Below are positions 16,741 through 25,805 of a stretch of DNA of 64,000 nt, in pieces; the first letter of the stretch is position 1, and each line of letters opens with the position of its first letter. Source of the stretch: CADEEV01 sp964442185. Its GTDB lineage: Bacteria; Acidobacteriota; Vicinamibacteria; Fen-336. The translations under genes and the position numbers were made by a program. Below the pieces are notes generated by a model that saw only the letters and a list, made by a program, of their open reading frames with translations, was not told where the DNA came from and did no database searches. The stretch spans positions 7,624-71,623 of the forward strand of contig CAYTWT010000149.1 of NCBI GenBank assembly GCA_964442185.1. The letters run 5' to 3'.

Positions 16741-17142
16741 TCATGTCTTCCACCGGAACTGGGAGATCTCCGCCTGCTCTAGGCCGTGGCCGAGCAAAAC
16801 TGCCAAGGTGCGACCGGAGACCACGAGGACCCGATCCGGTGTGACGGCCATGTCGTTGACACCCGGCGTGCCTGTCACTCGAAGGCGCCAGAAGGTGGGC
16901 AGATGCCGCCCTCCGCTCTTCTCCCGGAAGAACTCGCTCTCTTCCACGCGCGCTGGTTCAAGACTGAACCCCGAGGGGTTCGGCAGACGCTCGAGCGATT
17001 GACGCAGCGCGTCGGTGACGAGCAGATCGGGATGTGCCTCGATCAGGTCGTCACCGAGCCACCAGTCGAGCCGGTAGGGCCCTTGTCTCCCGGGACCGGT
17101 CGAGTGACCCGTTTGTTCGGGGCGCACGGCGAGGAAAGGCAT
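16741..17142 (-). CDS. Uncharacterised protein, possibly Imm11-like
   Basis: 133 residues from ATG 17142, supported by CTGGAG five bases upstream and TATACT before that. The N-terminus is polar. The C-half reads FWRLRVTGTPGVNDMAVTPD then RVLVVSGRTLAVLLGHGLEQ, a pattern I associate with immunity-type Imm11/MXAN_0049-like proteins (VVS then LL..HGL). This link is tentative. It is an orphan downstream of groEL with no toxin gene beside it. The opposite-strand frame 16786-17184 looks like a shadow. Confidence 0.55.
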   Translation of the reverse strand: MPFLAVRPEQTGHSTGPGRQGPYRLDWWLGDDLIEAHPDLLVTDALRQSLERLPNPSGFSLEPARVEESEFFREKSGGRHLPTFWRLRVTGTPGVNDMAVTPDRVLVVSGRTLAVLLGHGLEQAEISQFRWKT

Positions 17143-17277
17143 GGCGCTCCAGAGTATAGGTCGATCGCAGCTGGGCCAGGGTGACCTCGACGAGCGTGTG
17201 CGCGGATTCCCAACGGACGTCGCTGCCGAGGACACGAAGTTCAGGTGCGTTAGAGCGCGACCCGTTGAAATGAAAAC

Positions 17278-17297
17278 GGGGGCCGGCTTCGGCCCCC
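17278..17297 (-). terminator. Intrinsic terminator of groESL
   Basis: GGGGGCCG (17278-17285) pairs with CGGCCCCC (17290-17297) over a 4-base loop. On the minus strand the stem is followed by GTTTTCATTT, giving a U-rich tail about 30 bases after the groEL stop. Confidence 0.85.
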
Positions 17298-17327
17298 CCT
17301 TTGAACGTCTGAACTGATGGAAGCGGC

Positions 17328-18959
<1,632 letters not shown>

Positions 18960-18997
18960 GTTTACTGATCTCCCTTAGTTTGTGTTCTCTTCTCGAC

Positions 18998-19285
18998 TCA
19001 ACCGATCACCGCGAGGACTTCGTCCTCACGCAGGATCAGATACTCCTCGCCGTCGACCTTGATCTCGCTGCCGGAGTACTTGCCGAAGAGGATCTTGTCC
19101 CCGGCCTTGACGTCGAGTGCTAGCTTGGTGCCGTTCTCGAGAACCTTCCCGTTGCCAACGGCAACGACCTTGCCCTCCTGCGGCTTCTCCTTGGCGGAAT
19201 CGGGGATGATGATGCCCCCCTTGACGGTTTCCTTTTCCTCGATACGCTGGACCAGCAGGCGGTCGTGAAGTGGACGGATCTTCAT
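18998..19285 (-). CDS. groES: Co-chaperonin GroES
   Basis: 95 residues: IRPLHDRLLVQRIEEKETVK, the mobile loop VKGGIIIPDSAKEKPQEG, and the C-terminal YLILREDEVLAVIG. GroES caps the GroEL ring. AAGGAGAGG is placed well before the ATG. It is the first gene of the groESL operon, transcribed from a promoter at 19356-19385 under two CIRCE elements. Confidence 0.99.
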   Translation of the reverse strand: MKIRPLHDRLLVQRIEEKETVKGGIIIPDSAKEKPQEGKVVAVGNGKVLENGTKLALDVKAGDKILFGKYSGSEIKVDGEEYLILREDEVLAVIG

Positions 19286-19329
19286 GCGTGTTACCTCTCC
19301 TTAGAAAGAGTTAAGTTCGGGTGAGGGAG

Positions 19330-19356
19330 TTGGCACTCACCCTTGACGACTGCCAA
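19330..19356 (-). promoter_or_regulatory. CIRCE operator 1 (HrcA site)
   Basis: Read on the plus strand, TTGGCACTC (19330-19338), nine bases, then GACTGCCAA (19348-19356). It matches the CIRCE form (TTAGCACTC-N9-GAGTGCTAA) with a few changes and one mismatch between arms. It sits directly downstream of the -10 box, where HrcA binding would block initiation. CIRCE is the known site of the HrcA heat-shock repressor. Confidence 0.85.
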
Positions 19357-19385
19357 TAGTACGCCCCGGGCTGGCACTCTGTCAA
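19356..19385 (-). promoter_or_regulatory. groESL promoter
   Basis: On the minus strand TTGACA (19380-19385) and TACTAT (19356-19361) are 18 bases apart. CIRCE 2 covers the -35 box and CIRCE 1 begins at the -10 box, so both operators would compete with RNA polymerase. The leader to groES is about 65 bases. Confidence 0.75.
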
Positions 19386-19397
19386 GCCGAGTGCTAA
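19371..19397 (-). promoter_or_regulatory. CIRCE operator 2 (HrcA site)
   Basis: CTGGCACTC (19371-19379), nine bases, then GAGTGCTAA (19389-19397). The right arm is a perfect CIRCE half. The stop codon of the upstream Fis-type gene (19394-19396) lies inside this half, so the operator and the gene end are fused. Two CIRCE copies in tandem suggest tight HrcA control. Confidence 0.88.
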
Positions 19398-19591
19398 AGT
19401 TTGTACTCTTCGACCTTCTTGCCCAGCGTATTGCGGTGGATCTTGAGATCCTTGGCGGCCTTGGAGACGTTCCCACGATGCCGCTGCAACATACGGGTAA
19501 TAAAACGCTTCTCGAACTCGCGCCGGGCGTCGGAGAAGAGAATCCCCCTGTCGATCATCTCACCGATCAAGGCATCGAGCTGCTGCCTCAC
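19394..19591 (-). CDS. Fis-type small DNA-binding protein
   Basis: 65 residues from GTG 19591, overlapping the purC stop (GTGA). The C-terminal part is a Fis/HTH_8 helix-turn-helix: FITRMLQRHRGNVSKAAKDL followed by KIHRNTLGKKVEEYKL. This is the DNA-binding end of NtrC-type activators without the AAA+ domain, as in stand-alone Fis family regulators. It is probably co-transcribed with purC. Its stop codon lies inside CIRCE 2, so the gene and the groESL operator are physically linked. The target is unknown. Confidence 0.85.
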   Translation of the reverse strand: MRQQLDALIGEMIDRGILFSDARREFEKRFITRMLQRHRGNVSKAAKDLKIHRNTLGKKVEEYKL

Positions 19592-20505
19592 TTGGGCCTC
19601 CCGTCGAGTTCTGCGCCTGTGATCAGGGCATAGGCCTCACGGTATTTCGCCCGCGTGCCCGCCACCACGTCCTCCGGTAGCGCAGGGCCTGGGGGCGTCT
19701 TTTCCCAGTGGAGTGTCTCGAGGTAGTCGCGCACGTACTGCTTGTCGAAGCTCGGCTGGCTGCGGCCCGGTTCGTAGCCGGCCTTTGGCCAGAAGCGCGA
19801 GGAGTCAGGCGTCAGAGCCTCGTCGATCCAGATCAGCCGGCCGTCCTTCACGCCGAACTCGAGTTTGGTGTCGGCCAGCAAAATCCCGCGAGATTCGGCG
19901 TGAGCGCGAGCCCGGCCATAGATCGCGAGCGTGACGTCGCGAACCTCGCGCGCGCGCGCCGCTCCGATCGTTTCTTCGACTTGCTCGAAAGAAATGTTTT
20001 CGTCGTGACCTTGCTCGGCCTTGGTCGAAGGCGTGAAGATCGGCGGCTCCAACCGATCGGACTCGCGCAGCCCTGCCGGCAGCGGAATCCCGCACACCGA
20101 GCCCGTCTTCTTGTAGTCCTTCCAGCCGGAGCCCGTGATGAAGCCGCGCACTACGCACTCGATCGGCAGCGGATCGGTCTTGGCGACCAGCATCGAGCGG
20201 CCCTCCAGCTGATCGCGGTAATCCCGCAGCGGCTCCGGGTAGGCGTCGACGTCGCTCGTCACGACATGGTTGGGGATCACGTCGGCGAGCAGGCGGAACC
20301 AGAACAGAGATAGTTGCGTCAACACCCGGCCCTTGTCCGGGATCGGCGTCGGGAGCACCACGTCGAAGGCCGAGAGCCGATCCGTCGTGACGATCAGCAA
20401 GAGGTCGCCGAGGTCGTAGACGTCGCGAACCTTGCCGCGCCGCCACAGCGGCACGACCGGGATCTTGGTTTCCAGGATCGAGCGGTAGTCGTTGGCCACA
20501 GGCAT
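19588..20505 (-). CDS. purC: SAICAR synthetase
   Basis: 305 residues, the longer form of the enzyme. It joins CAIR and aspartate with ATP to make SAICAR in purine synthesis. Visible motifs: RRGKVRDVYDLGDLLLIVTT, DRLSAFDVVLPTPIPDKGRV, PIECVVRGFITGSGWKDY and the TPSTKAEQGHDENIS loop. It overlaps the downstream Fis-type gene. No other purine gene is nearby, so it is separate from any main pur operon. Confidence 0.96.
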   Translation of the reverse strand: MPVANDYRSILETKIPVVPLWRRGKVRDVYDLGDLLLIVTTDRLSAFDVVLPTPIPDKGRVLTQLSLFWFRLLADVIPNHVVTSDVDAYPEPLRDYRDQLEGRSMLVAKTDPLPIECVVRGFITGSGWKDYKKTGSVCGIPLPAGLRESDRLEPPIFTPSTKAEQGHDENISFEQVEETIGAARAREVRDVTLAIYGRARAHAESRGILLADTKLEFGVKDGRLIWIDEALTPDSSRFWPKAGYEPGRSQPSFDKQYVRDYLETLHWEKTPPGPALPEDVVAGTRAKYREAYALITGAELDGRPK

Positions 20506-20649
20506 TCGGCGATGCGCTCTCTTCGAAGGGTTCGATTTTGCGAAGCCGGGAGTCTACCGGAAGCGGATTTCCCGGCGCAAGGCGAAGAGGCTGCGAAGCG
20601 AGTGCCAGATCAACTCTGGCGCGGAGCGGCTGCGGGAGCCCGAAGGGCG

Positions 20650-20677
20650 CGGGGGGCCGCTTGCTAAATACCCCCCG
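20650..20677 (-). terminator. G-run hairpin after the DUF4097 gene
   Basis: CGGGGGG (20650-20656) pairs with CCCCCCG (20671-20677) over a 14-base loop. On the minus strand it begins 6 bases after the stop codon at 20684, in a typical terminator position, but no U-run follows. The remaining gap to purC (20506-20649) holds no further signal that I can see. Confidence 0.5.
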
Positions 20678-20683
20678 AGCTTC

Positions 20684-22072
20684 CTAGAAGACGCGCACGT
20701 CTCCGTGGCTCGCGGAAAGCTTTACCAGGCCGCCGCCCTCACCGAGCCGGCCGACGAGGCGCTCGTCGCTCGACTCCGACGTCGTGAGGCCAGGCAGCGT
20801 GACGTCGAGCGAGCCGGAGTCGGTCGTTGCTTGCAGTTCGAAGCGGCTGCCCGGCGGGACTTGCAGTTGCACGTCGCCATACGTCGCGCTGGCCGACAGC
20901 GAGCCCACCAGCGGCCCATCAGGCACGAGCCGCACGCTGCCGCGTTGCGCCTCGGCCTCGACCGGCCCGCGGAAGCCATCCAGCAGGACGTCGTCGCCCT
21001 CGGCCTTGACGCGCGCGCCGGCGGCGATGCGGCTTGCGCGGACCGAGCCGTGCTCGACGCTGGCGGTGACGGCGCCGCCCACTTGCTCGATGTCCACGTC
21101 GTCGTAGCTGGTCTCGGCCGTGGCCGCGCCCTTGATGTCGGAGAGATTCGCCGCCCCGTGTTCGACCTTGACCCGCGCGTCCGCACCGACGTCCGTGAGC
21201 TCCACGTCGTCGTAGCTCGTCTCGACATCGGCGCCGCCCTGGATCCGGCTCGCCGTCACCGCCGTGTGCTCCCCACGCAGGTGGAGATCGCCGCGCACGT
21301 CTTCGACCGAGACATCCCCGTACTGCGTTTCCAGGCTGAGCCGGCCAGTGCGGGCCGTCGCGACGTTGCCGTGGGCCTGGTTGATCCGCACCGCCGAACC
21401 GGCATCTGCGAGCGTCACGTCCCCGTGGCGGGCGCTGATCTCGAGCTCACCCGCGACCCTGTCGATGCTGGCGTCGCCGTGGCTCACGCTCACCTTCGCA
21501 GGCCCGGCAACGTCGCGCAGCTTCACGTCGTCGTAGGAGCCTTCGATCGTGGCGGAAGCGACCTCGGCCACGTCCACAGCGCCGTGTTCGTTCTTGACCT
21601 CGACCTCGGTCCCCGGAGGCACCCGCAGGCTGAGATGGGTCTCGAAGCCGATCGAATCGAAGCGGAAGGGCCCGATCGGCTCGATGTCTCGCTCCAGCTC
21701 AGCCCGATTCGTGGTCACGTGCAGGACGCCAGCCGTGAGTTCCGTGCGCACGACCAGGCGATCTGCGAATTCGCGGGCTTTCGCCTCGTCCGGCATGAAG
21801 ACCACCTTGCGCAGCTTGACCTCGACGGCCCCGGGCGCCCCGGGTCGCACATCGACTGTGCCGAAGGCGTTCTCGACCGCAGCCCGCGTGCCGGACGGAA
21901 CCTCGCGCGTCTCGCTCGCTTCGTAGCTGAAGGCTGGCCCCTGGAAGCGTCCGCCCAGCACCACCCAGCCGAACGGGCCCGCGTCGATGCGCTCGCGAAT
22001 CCGGTAGGCCGTCTCGATCCCGCCCCCCGCGGCGAGGATGCCGACCAGCAGAACGACCTTGCCCGGTCTCAC
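20684..22072 (-). CDS. DUF4097-type beta-helix envelope protein
   Basis: 462 residues with an N-terminal membrane or signal segment (KVVLLVGILAAGGG). From about residue 65 onward it is built of some 17 short turns of about 20-22 residues, each ending in a motif such as HGAV, HGDV, YDDV or YGDV. Examples are VSHGDASI, TSYDDVEL, TQYGDVSV and ASHGDVRV. This is the DUF4097/adhesin-type right-handed beta-helix. HG-type and YDD-type turns roughly alternate, suggesting a regular two-faced surface. It is the last gene of an ECF sigma operon, likely exported, with an unknown ligand. Confidence 0.8.
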   Translation of the reverse strand: MRPGKVVLLVGILAAGGGIETAYRIRERIDAGPFGWVVLGGRFQGPAFSYEASETREVPSGTRAAVENAFGTVDVRPGAPGAVEVKLRKVVFMPDEAKAREFADRLVVRTELTAGVLHVTTNRAELERDIEPIGPFRFDSIGFETHLSLRVPPGTEVEVKNEHGAVDVAEVASATIEGSYDDVKLRDVAGPAKVSVSHGDASIDRVAGELEISARHGDVTLADAGSAVRINQAHGNVATARTGRLSLETQYGDVSVEDVRGDLHLRGEHTAVTASRIQGGADVETSYDDVELTDVGADARVKVEHGAANLSDIKGAATAETSYDDVDIEQVGGAVTASVEHGSVRASRIAAGARVKAEGDDVLLDGFRGPVEAEAQRGSVRLVPDGPLVGSLSASATYGDVQLQVPPGSRFELQATTDSGSLDVTLPGLTTSESSDERLVGRLGEGGGLVKLSASHGDVRVF

Positions 22073-22073
22073 C

Positions 22074-22271
22074 TCAAGCCCTCCGTGCCGAGAACGTCTT
22101 GTAGAGCTCGGCCGCGCCCCAGATCACAAGCACGAGCGGCCAGCTTAGACGCGCGCTCCGCAGCAGGTCGACGTAGCCGAGGCTCGCAAGCGTCGCGAGG
22201 ATGCCGAGGCCGAGCAGGCCCGCGCCCAGTGCTATGCCCTCGGGCTTGAAGTGACGGGCCGCCATCGTCAT
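22074..22271 (-). CDS. Small two-helix membrane protein (LiaI/LiaF-like)
   Basis: 65 residues from ATG 22271, which overlaps the previous stop (ATGA). Two membrane helices are evident: IALGAGLLGLGILATLASLG and LSWPLVLVIWGAAELYKTF. The GLLGLGIL then W-P-L-V-L-V-I-W-G pattern resembles the membrane part of LiaI-LiaF/DUF5668 proteins. It lies one base upstream of the DUF4097 gene and shares its operon. Such proteins often serve envelope-stress sensing; that role here is inferred from context. Confidence 0.7.
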   Translation of the reverse strand: MTMAARHFKPEGIALGAGLLGLGILATLASLGYVDLLRSARLSWPLVLVIWGAAELYKTFSARRA

Positions 22272-22780
22272 TCCTTGTGGCGCTTGGCGAGCGAGCTCTT
22301 GAGCATGAAGCCGCCGGCGACGATCAAGAGCAGCGGCCAGTACCGCGCCACCGAAGCCAGGTTGAGCCAGCCCAGGTTGTTGAGGAGCAGGAGCACGCCC
22401 AGGCCAATCAGCGTGACTCCCCAGCCGGGACCCTCGACCCCATCCTCCTCGAACAGCCCCTGCTGCCGTGCGTTCGACAACGCCGCGGAACGAAACGCGT
22501 CGACGATGCCGTAGAAGTAGGCCAGCGGCAGGAAGAAGGCCCAGGGCAGCGGGTTTTCGTGGTTGACCATTACAGTGATCGACCCGAAGAAGACCATGAA
22601 GATCACGAGTGCTTTCGAGATCTGGCCGTTTGCGATCTGCCCGAGGCCGGGGAACAGGAAGCCCAGGCCGGCGGCGATGAAGGGATTGCGCCCGGCGCCG
22701 CCGCCTCCCGCGGGCGCCGGCGCTACGGACGGAAGCGGGGGCGGCGTCTGGTTTTCGGGACTGGGGATCGTGCTGCTCAT
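22268..22780 (-). CDS. Membrane protein with TM2-like and LiaF-like segments
   Basis: 170 residues. A Pro/Gly-rich N-tail is followed by NPFIAAGLGFLFPGLGQIANGQ, the pattern of TM2/DUF5683-type small membrane proteins. Two more helices follow, and a C-terminal pair (GVTLIGLGVLLLLNNLGWL, YWPLLLIVAGGFML) of LiaI/LiaF type. The ATG overlaps the anti-sigma stop, so translation is coupled. It is probably an envelope component induced by the ECF sigma factor. The exact function is unknown. Confidence 0.72.
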   Translation of the reverse strand: MSSTIPSPENQTPPPLPSVAPAPAGGGGAGRNPFIAAGLGFLFPGLGQIANGQISKALVIFMVFFGSITVMVNHENPLPWAFFLPLAYFYGIVDAFRSAALSNARQQGLFEEDGVEGPGWGVTLIGLGVLLLLNNLGWLNLASVARYWPLLLIVAGGFMLKSSLAKRHKE

Positions 22781-23469
22781 GACCTTGCTCCTTGCTCTGC
22801 GGGCTCTCTTGAGCGCCTTTCCTGGCGCTCGTAGGGTTGAACGATGGGTGTCTGGTCTGAGTTCGAAATTGTCTTGGAATCACTCGATTCGGCAGGTTCA
22901 GGGCTGGGCTGGGCCCGGCGTCTTTCGAGCAGCCGGCGGTAGTCTTCGACGCGTTCCTGGACCCGGTCGAGCCGCCCTTCGAGGGCGGTGCCGACCACGA
23001 TCTTCAGCAGGCGCAGGTCTTCGACCAGGCGATCCTTGCGCTCGGCCAGGTGAACCGCAGTGCTTACTGTCCGCGCCCACAGCCGGCTCAGTCGGCCCTC
23101 GGTTCCAAGCGCCCCCGAAGCGCCGAGCAGTCCGAGCGTCAGCGCGATCGCAAGCACGGCGGCCACCAGCTGCAAGCCCAGCGGCAGTTGTTGAACCCGT
23201 GGTCGCACTTTCCTCGGCGACACGGCCGCAGCCGGGGCCGCAAGGGCAGCCGCGGCTGCCCTTGCGGCGAGGCCGGGTGGGGTTGCGAACGGGTGATCGC
23301 GGACCCGGTGCAAGACGTCCACTACTTCGCCGAACACCTCGCGAAGCGCCCGACAGGTTGGGCAGGAATCGAGATGCGCTTCGAGACCCCGGCGCGGGGC
23401 TTCTGCAAGCGTGCCGTCGTAGTGGTCGGAGAACAGCTCCTCCGCCTGTGCGCACAGGAGCGCGCTCAC
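22777..23469 (-). CDS. Zinc-finger anti-sigma factor
   Basis: 230 residues. The N-terminus has the anti-sigma zinc motif: HYDGTLAEAPRRGLEAHLDS then CPTC, giving H-x3-C-x2-C. A single membrane helix spans about residues 95-118 (GLQLVAAVLAIALTLGLLG). The periplasmic part is a Arg/Glu-rich coiled coil (RLDRVQERVEDYRRLLERRR) and a polar tail. It should hold the ECF sigma factor at the membrane until a signal arrives. It overlaps the sigma gene and the next gene by four bases each. Confidence 0.88.
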   Translation of the reverse strand: MSALLCAQAEELFSDHYDGTLAEAPRRGLEAHLDSCPTCRALREVFGEVVDVLHRVRDHPFATPPGLAARAAAAALAAPAAAVSPRKVRPRVQQLPLGLQLVAAVLAIALTLGLLGASGALGTEGRLSRLWARTVSTAVHLAERKDRLVEDLRLLKIVVGTALEGRLDRVQERVEDYRRLLERRRAQPSPEPAESSDSKTISNSDQTPIVQPYERQERRSREPAEQGARS

Positions 23470-24041
23470 GCGCGACCCTTCTGGGCGTTGCGCCGCGCCA
23501 GTAGCCGCTTCGCGAGCTCCAGTCGCGCGCGGTTGACGCGGCTCTTCACGGTGCCGAGCGGGATGCGGAGGGTGTTCGCCACTTCCTCATAGGGTAGTCC
23601 CTGAAGATCGCAAAGGATGAGCGGCTCCCGAAGCTCGACGGGCAGGGCGCGGATGCCCTTTTGCACCATCTGGACGCGCTCGGCGCGTTCCAGCGCCAGC
23701 ACAGGGCTCTCCTCTCCGGAGCCGATCGTCTCCAGCAACTCCGGATCGTCGGTCCGGCGCAGGCGCTCCTCACGGCGCCGGCGGTAGTGGTCGATCGCGT
23801 GGTTGCGCGCCACCGTCATCAGCCAACTGCCGAAAGCGCCTTCGCTCGAGCGGTAACGATCGAGGCTCTGGTAGACGCGCACGAAGACCTCCTGCGTCAG
23901 GTCCTCGGCCTCGTCGGCGCGCCCCGCGAAGCGATAGGCCATGCCGAACACGCGGCGCGTGTGGTGGTTTACGAGTTCGGTCCACGCCGCCTGGTCGCCG
24001 CGGCGGCAACGGCCGAGGAGATCGTCGTCGCCTTCGCTCAA
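23466..24041 (-). CDS. ECF RNA polymerase sigma factor (RpoE type)
   Basis: 191 residues. Region 2 has RFAGRADEAEDLTQEVFVRV and SWLMTVARNHAIDHYRRRR. Region 4 has LREPLILCDLQGLPYEEVAN then RIPLGTVKSRVNRARLELAK. It directs RNA polymerase to the promoters of its regulon. It is the first gene of a five-gene operon whose other products are the anti-sigma factor, two membrane proteins and the beta-helix protein. Promoters at 24137-24182 precede it. Confidence 0.95.
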   Translation of the reverse strand: MSEGDDDLLGRCRRGDQAAWTELVNHHTRRVFGMAYRFAGRADEAEDLTQEVFVRVYQSLDRYRSSEGAFGSWLMTVARNHAIDHYRRRREERLRRTDDPELLETIGSGEESPVLALERAERVQMVQKGIRALPVELREPLILCDLQGLPYEEVANTLRIPLGTVKSRVNRARLELAKRLLARRNAQKGRA

Positions 24042-24136
24042 CGCTCGAGCTCACTCCTCTGCCGTCCGCTTCCCGCCTCAAGAAACGGCGCCAGGCGGGC
24101 TGCGGTTCAGCTTTCTTGGCTGCGCAATGTAGAGGT

Positions 24137-24166
24137 TTGACGCTGAAGCGGACATTGTAGTAAAGT
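24137..24166 (+). promoter_or_regulatory. Promoter for the flippase-like gene
   Basis: TTGACG (24137-24142) and TAAAGT (24161-24166) are 18 bases apart on the plus strand, 59 bases before ATG 24225. Its DNA overlaps the opposite promoter at 24154-24182, so the two divergent promoters cannot easily be used at once. Confidence 0.45.
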
Positions 24167-24182
24167 CCACGCGCGCTATCAA
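24154..24182 (-). promoter_or_regulatory. Promoter for the ECF sigma operon
   Basis: On the minus strand TTGATA (24177-24182) and TACAAT (24154-24159) are exactly 17 bases apart. This is a housekeeping-type promoter about 110 bases before the sigma gene. It suggests that basal expression does not rely only on the ECF factor itself. Confidence 0.6.
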
Positions 24183-24224
24183 GTATATGATGAGAAAGAC
24201 TTTGCACGGAGTCGAGAGCTCTGG

Positions 24225-25352
24225 ATGAGAAGCTCTCGGGGTGGGCGAGTGGTGCTCGGCGGCCTGCTCGCGGTCGTCCTCCTGGCCCTGTTCTTTCGCG
24301 GCGTCGAATGGCATTCGCTTGGCGCCGCTCTGGGTTCGGCCCGCCCCGGGTATCTGGCCGGCGTGCTCGTCAGCACGCTCGTCACCTACGCCGCGCGTAG
24401 CTGGCGTTGGGGCGACCTGCTGGCGCCTCTCGTCAAGGTCCGCTTTGGCCAGCTGTTCTCGGCCACGATGGTGGGCTTCATGACCGGCCTGTTCATACCC
24501 CGCGCGGGCGAGGTCGTCAGGCCCTACTTGATCGCTCGGCGCCACGGCATCCGTACCTCGGCCGCCTTCGCGTCGATCATCCTCGAACGGCTCCTCGACC
24601 TGATCACGGTCCTGAGCCTGTTCGGCCTCTACCTCTATGCGCTGCCACTGCCCGAAGCCCAGACGCGCGGCACGCTGCTCGGCGTGCTGAAAGCGGCCGG
24701 CGCCTTCGCCGGCCTCGCTGCGCTTGGCGTGCTCGCGCTGCTCGTCGCGTTTCACCTCAGGGCGGAGCGGGCCATGGGCATCATCGACCGCGCCCTCGCC
24801 TGGCTTCCCGGCCGGTTTGCCCGGCCGCTCTCCCAGGGGCTGCGCTCCTTCGGCGCGGGCCTGGTGGTGCTGCAAGCACCGCCCGCCCACCTGCTCAGGA
24901 TCTTCGGCCAATCGTTCGTGGTGTGGTTCTCGATCGCGCTGGGCATCTGGTTCAACAACCGGGCCTTCGGCATCGAGCTGCCTTTCCACAGCGCGTTCCT
25001 GATCATCGGCTTCCTCACGGTGGGCGTCGCCGTGCCGACACCAGGCATGGTCGGTGGTTTTCACGAGTCGTACCTGCTGGCGCTCACGCAGTCCTACGCC
25101 GTCGACAAGCACACGGCTGCCGCCGCGGGCATCGCGCTGCACGCCCTGAGCAACCTGCCCGTGCTGGTGCTGGGGTTGCTCTGGCTGGGCAGCGAGGGGC
25201 TCACGCTGGGCAAGGTGTCTGAGATGACAGCCGACGAGCCAGGCAGCGCCCGAAGCGGAAGCGACGCTGTCGCCGTGCCAGGACTTGCTCCCGGCGAGGT
25301 GGAGGTCGATGACGGCAAAGGAGGTCGCGGGATGCCGCGGTTCGATCGATGA
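24225..25352 (+). CDS. Flippase-like integral membrane protein (UPF0104/LPG-synthase family)
   Basis: 375 residues with about eight membrane helices. Family features include TYAARSWRWGDLLAPL, FMTGLFIPRAGEVVRPYLIA (the R-x-G-E-x-x-R-P element) and VAVPTPGMVGGFHESYLLAL. The family covers lysylphosphatidylglycerol synthase membrane domains and putative lipid flippases. There is no catalytic soluble domain here. The ~45-residue tail is polar. Its ATGA overlap with nrdR suggests coupling. The substrate is unknown. Confidence 0.82.
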   Translation: MRSSRGGRVVLGGLLAVVLLALFFRGVEWHSLGAALGSARPGYLAGVLVSTLVTYAARSWRWGDLLAPLVKVRFGQLFSATMVGFMTGLFIPRAGEVVRPYLIARRHGIRTSAAFASIILERLLDLITVLSLFGLYLYALPLPEAQTRGTLLGVLKAAGAFAGLAALGVLALLVAFHLRAERAMGIIDRALAWLPGRFARPLSQGLRSFGAGLVVLQAPPAHLLRIFGQSFVVWFSIALGIWFNNRAFGIELPFHSAFLIIGFLTVGVAVPTPGMVGGFHESYLLALTQSYAVDKHTAAAAGIALHALSNLPVLVLGLLWLGSEGLTLGKVSEMTADEPGSARSGSDAVAVPGLAPGEVEVDDGKGGRGMPRFDR

Positions 25353-25801
25353 AGTGTCCCTTCTGCCAGCACCTCGAGGACAAGGTCGTCGACTCGCGCG
25401 AGAGCAAGGAAGGCGACGTGATCCGGCGCCGGCGCGAGTGCCTCTCGTGCAGCAAGCGCTTCACGTCCTACGAGCGCATCGACCAGATCCCTCACCTGGT
25501 GGTGAAGAAGGACGGGCGCCGTGAGCGCTTCGACCGCGAGAAAGTGATGGCGGGCTTGCTGCGAGCCTGTGAGAAGCGGCCGGTGCCCGTGAAGAGCCTC
25601 GAGATGATCACCGACCGTGTCGAGGCCATGGTACAGGAGACGCCGGACCACGAGGTGCCGAGCCAGCAGATCGGCGAGTATCTGATGGAGCGTCTGCGGG
25701 AACTGGACAAAGTGGCCTTCGTCCGCTTCGCCTCGGTCTATCGCGAGTTCAAGGATGTCGATCAGTTCATGGCGACACTCAAGGGGTTGCTGGGGAGCTA
25801 G
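25349..25801 (+). CDS. nrdR: Transcriptional repressor NrdR
   Basis: 150 residues, the family length. A zinc ribbon (CPFC at 3-6, CLSC at about 31-34) is followed by RFTSYERID and an ATP-cone (VVKKDGRRERFDREKVMAGL). NrdR represses ribonucleotide reductase genes according to (d)ATP level. It is coupled to the preceding membrane-protein gene, a chance operon partner. It converges on the next gene with a 4-base gap. Confidence 0.97.
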   Translation: MKCPFCQHLEDKVVDSRESKEGDVIRRRRECLSCSKRFTSYERIDQIPHLVVKKDGRRERFDREKVMAGLLRACEKRPVPVKSLEMITDRVEAMVQETPDHEVPSQQIGEYLMERLRELDKVAFVRFASVYREFKDVDQFMATLKGLLGS

Positions 25802-25805
25802 CGCC

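Noticed and set aside
16786..17184. 132-residue plus-strand frame opposite the Imm11-like gene
   Set aside because: The minus strand has the better protein-like sequence, a ribosome site and a -10 box.
20684..22072. Repeats considered as a CRISPR array
   Set aside because: The repeats are degenerate protein-level turns of 60-66 bases without constant repeats or unique spacers.
20492..22249. 585-residue open frame on the plus strand opposite the DUF4097 gene
   Set aside because: Antisense shadow; the repeats it shows come from the beta-helix gene on the other strand.
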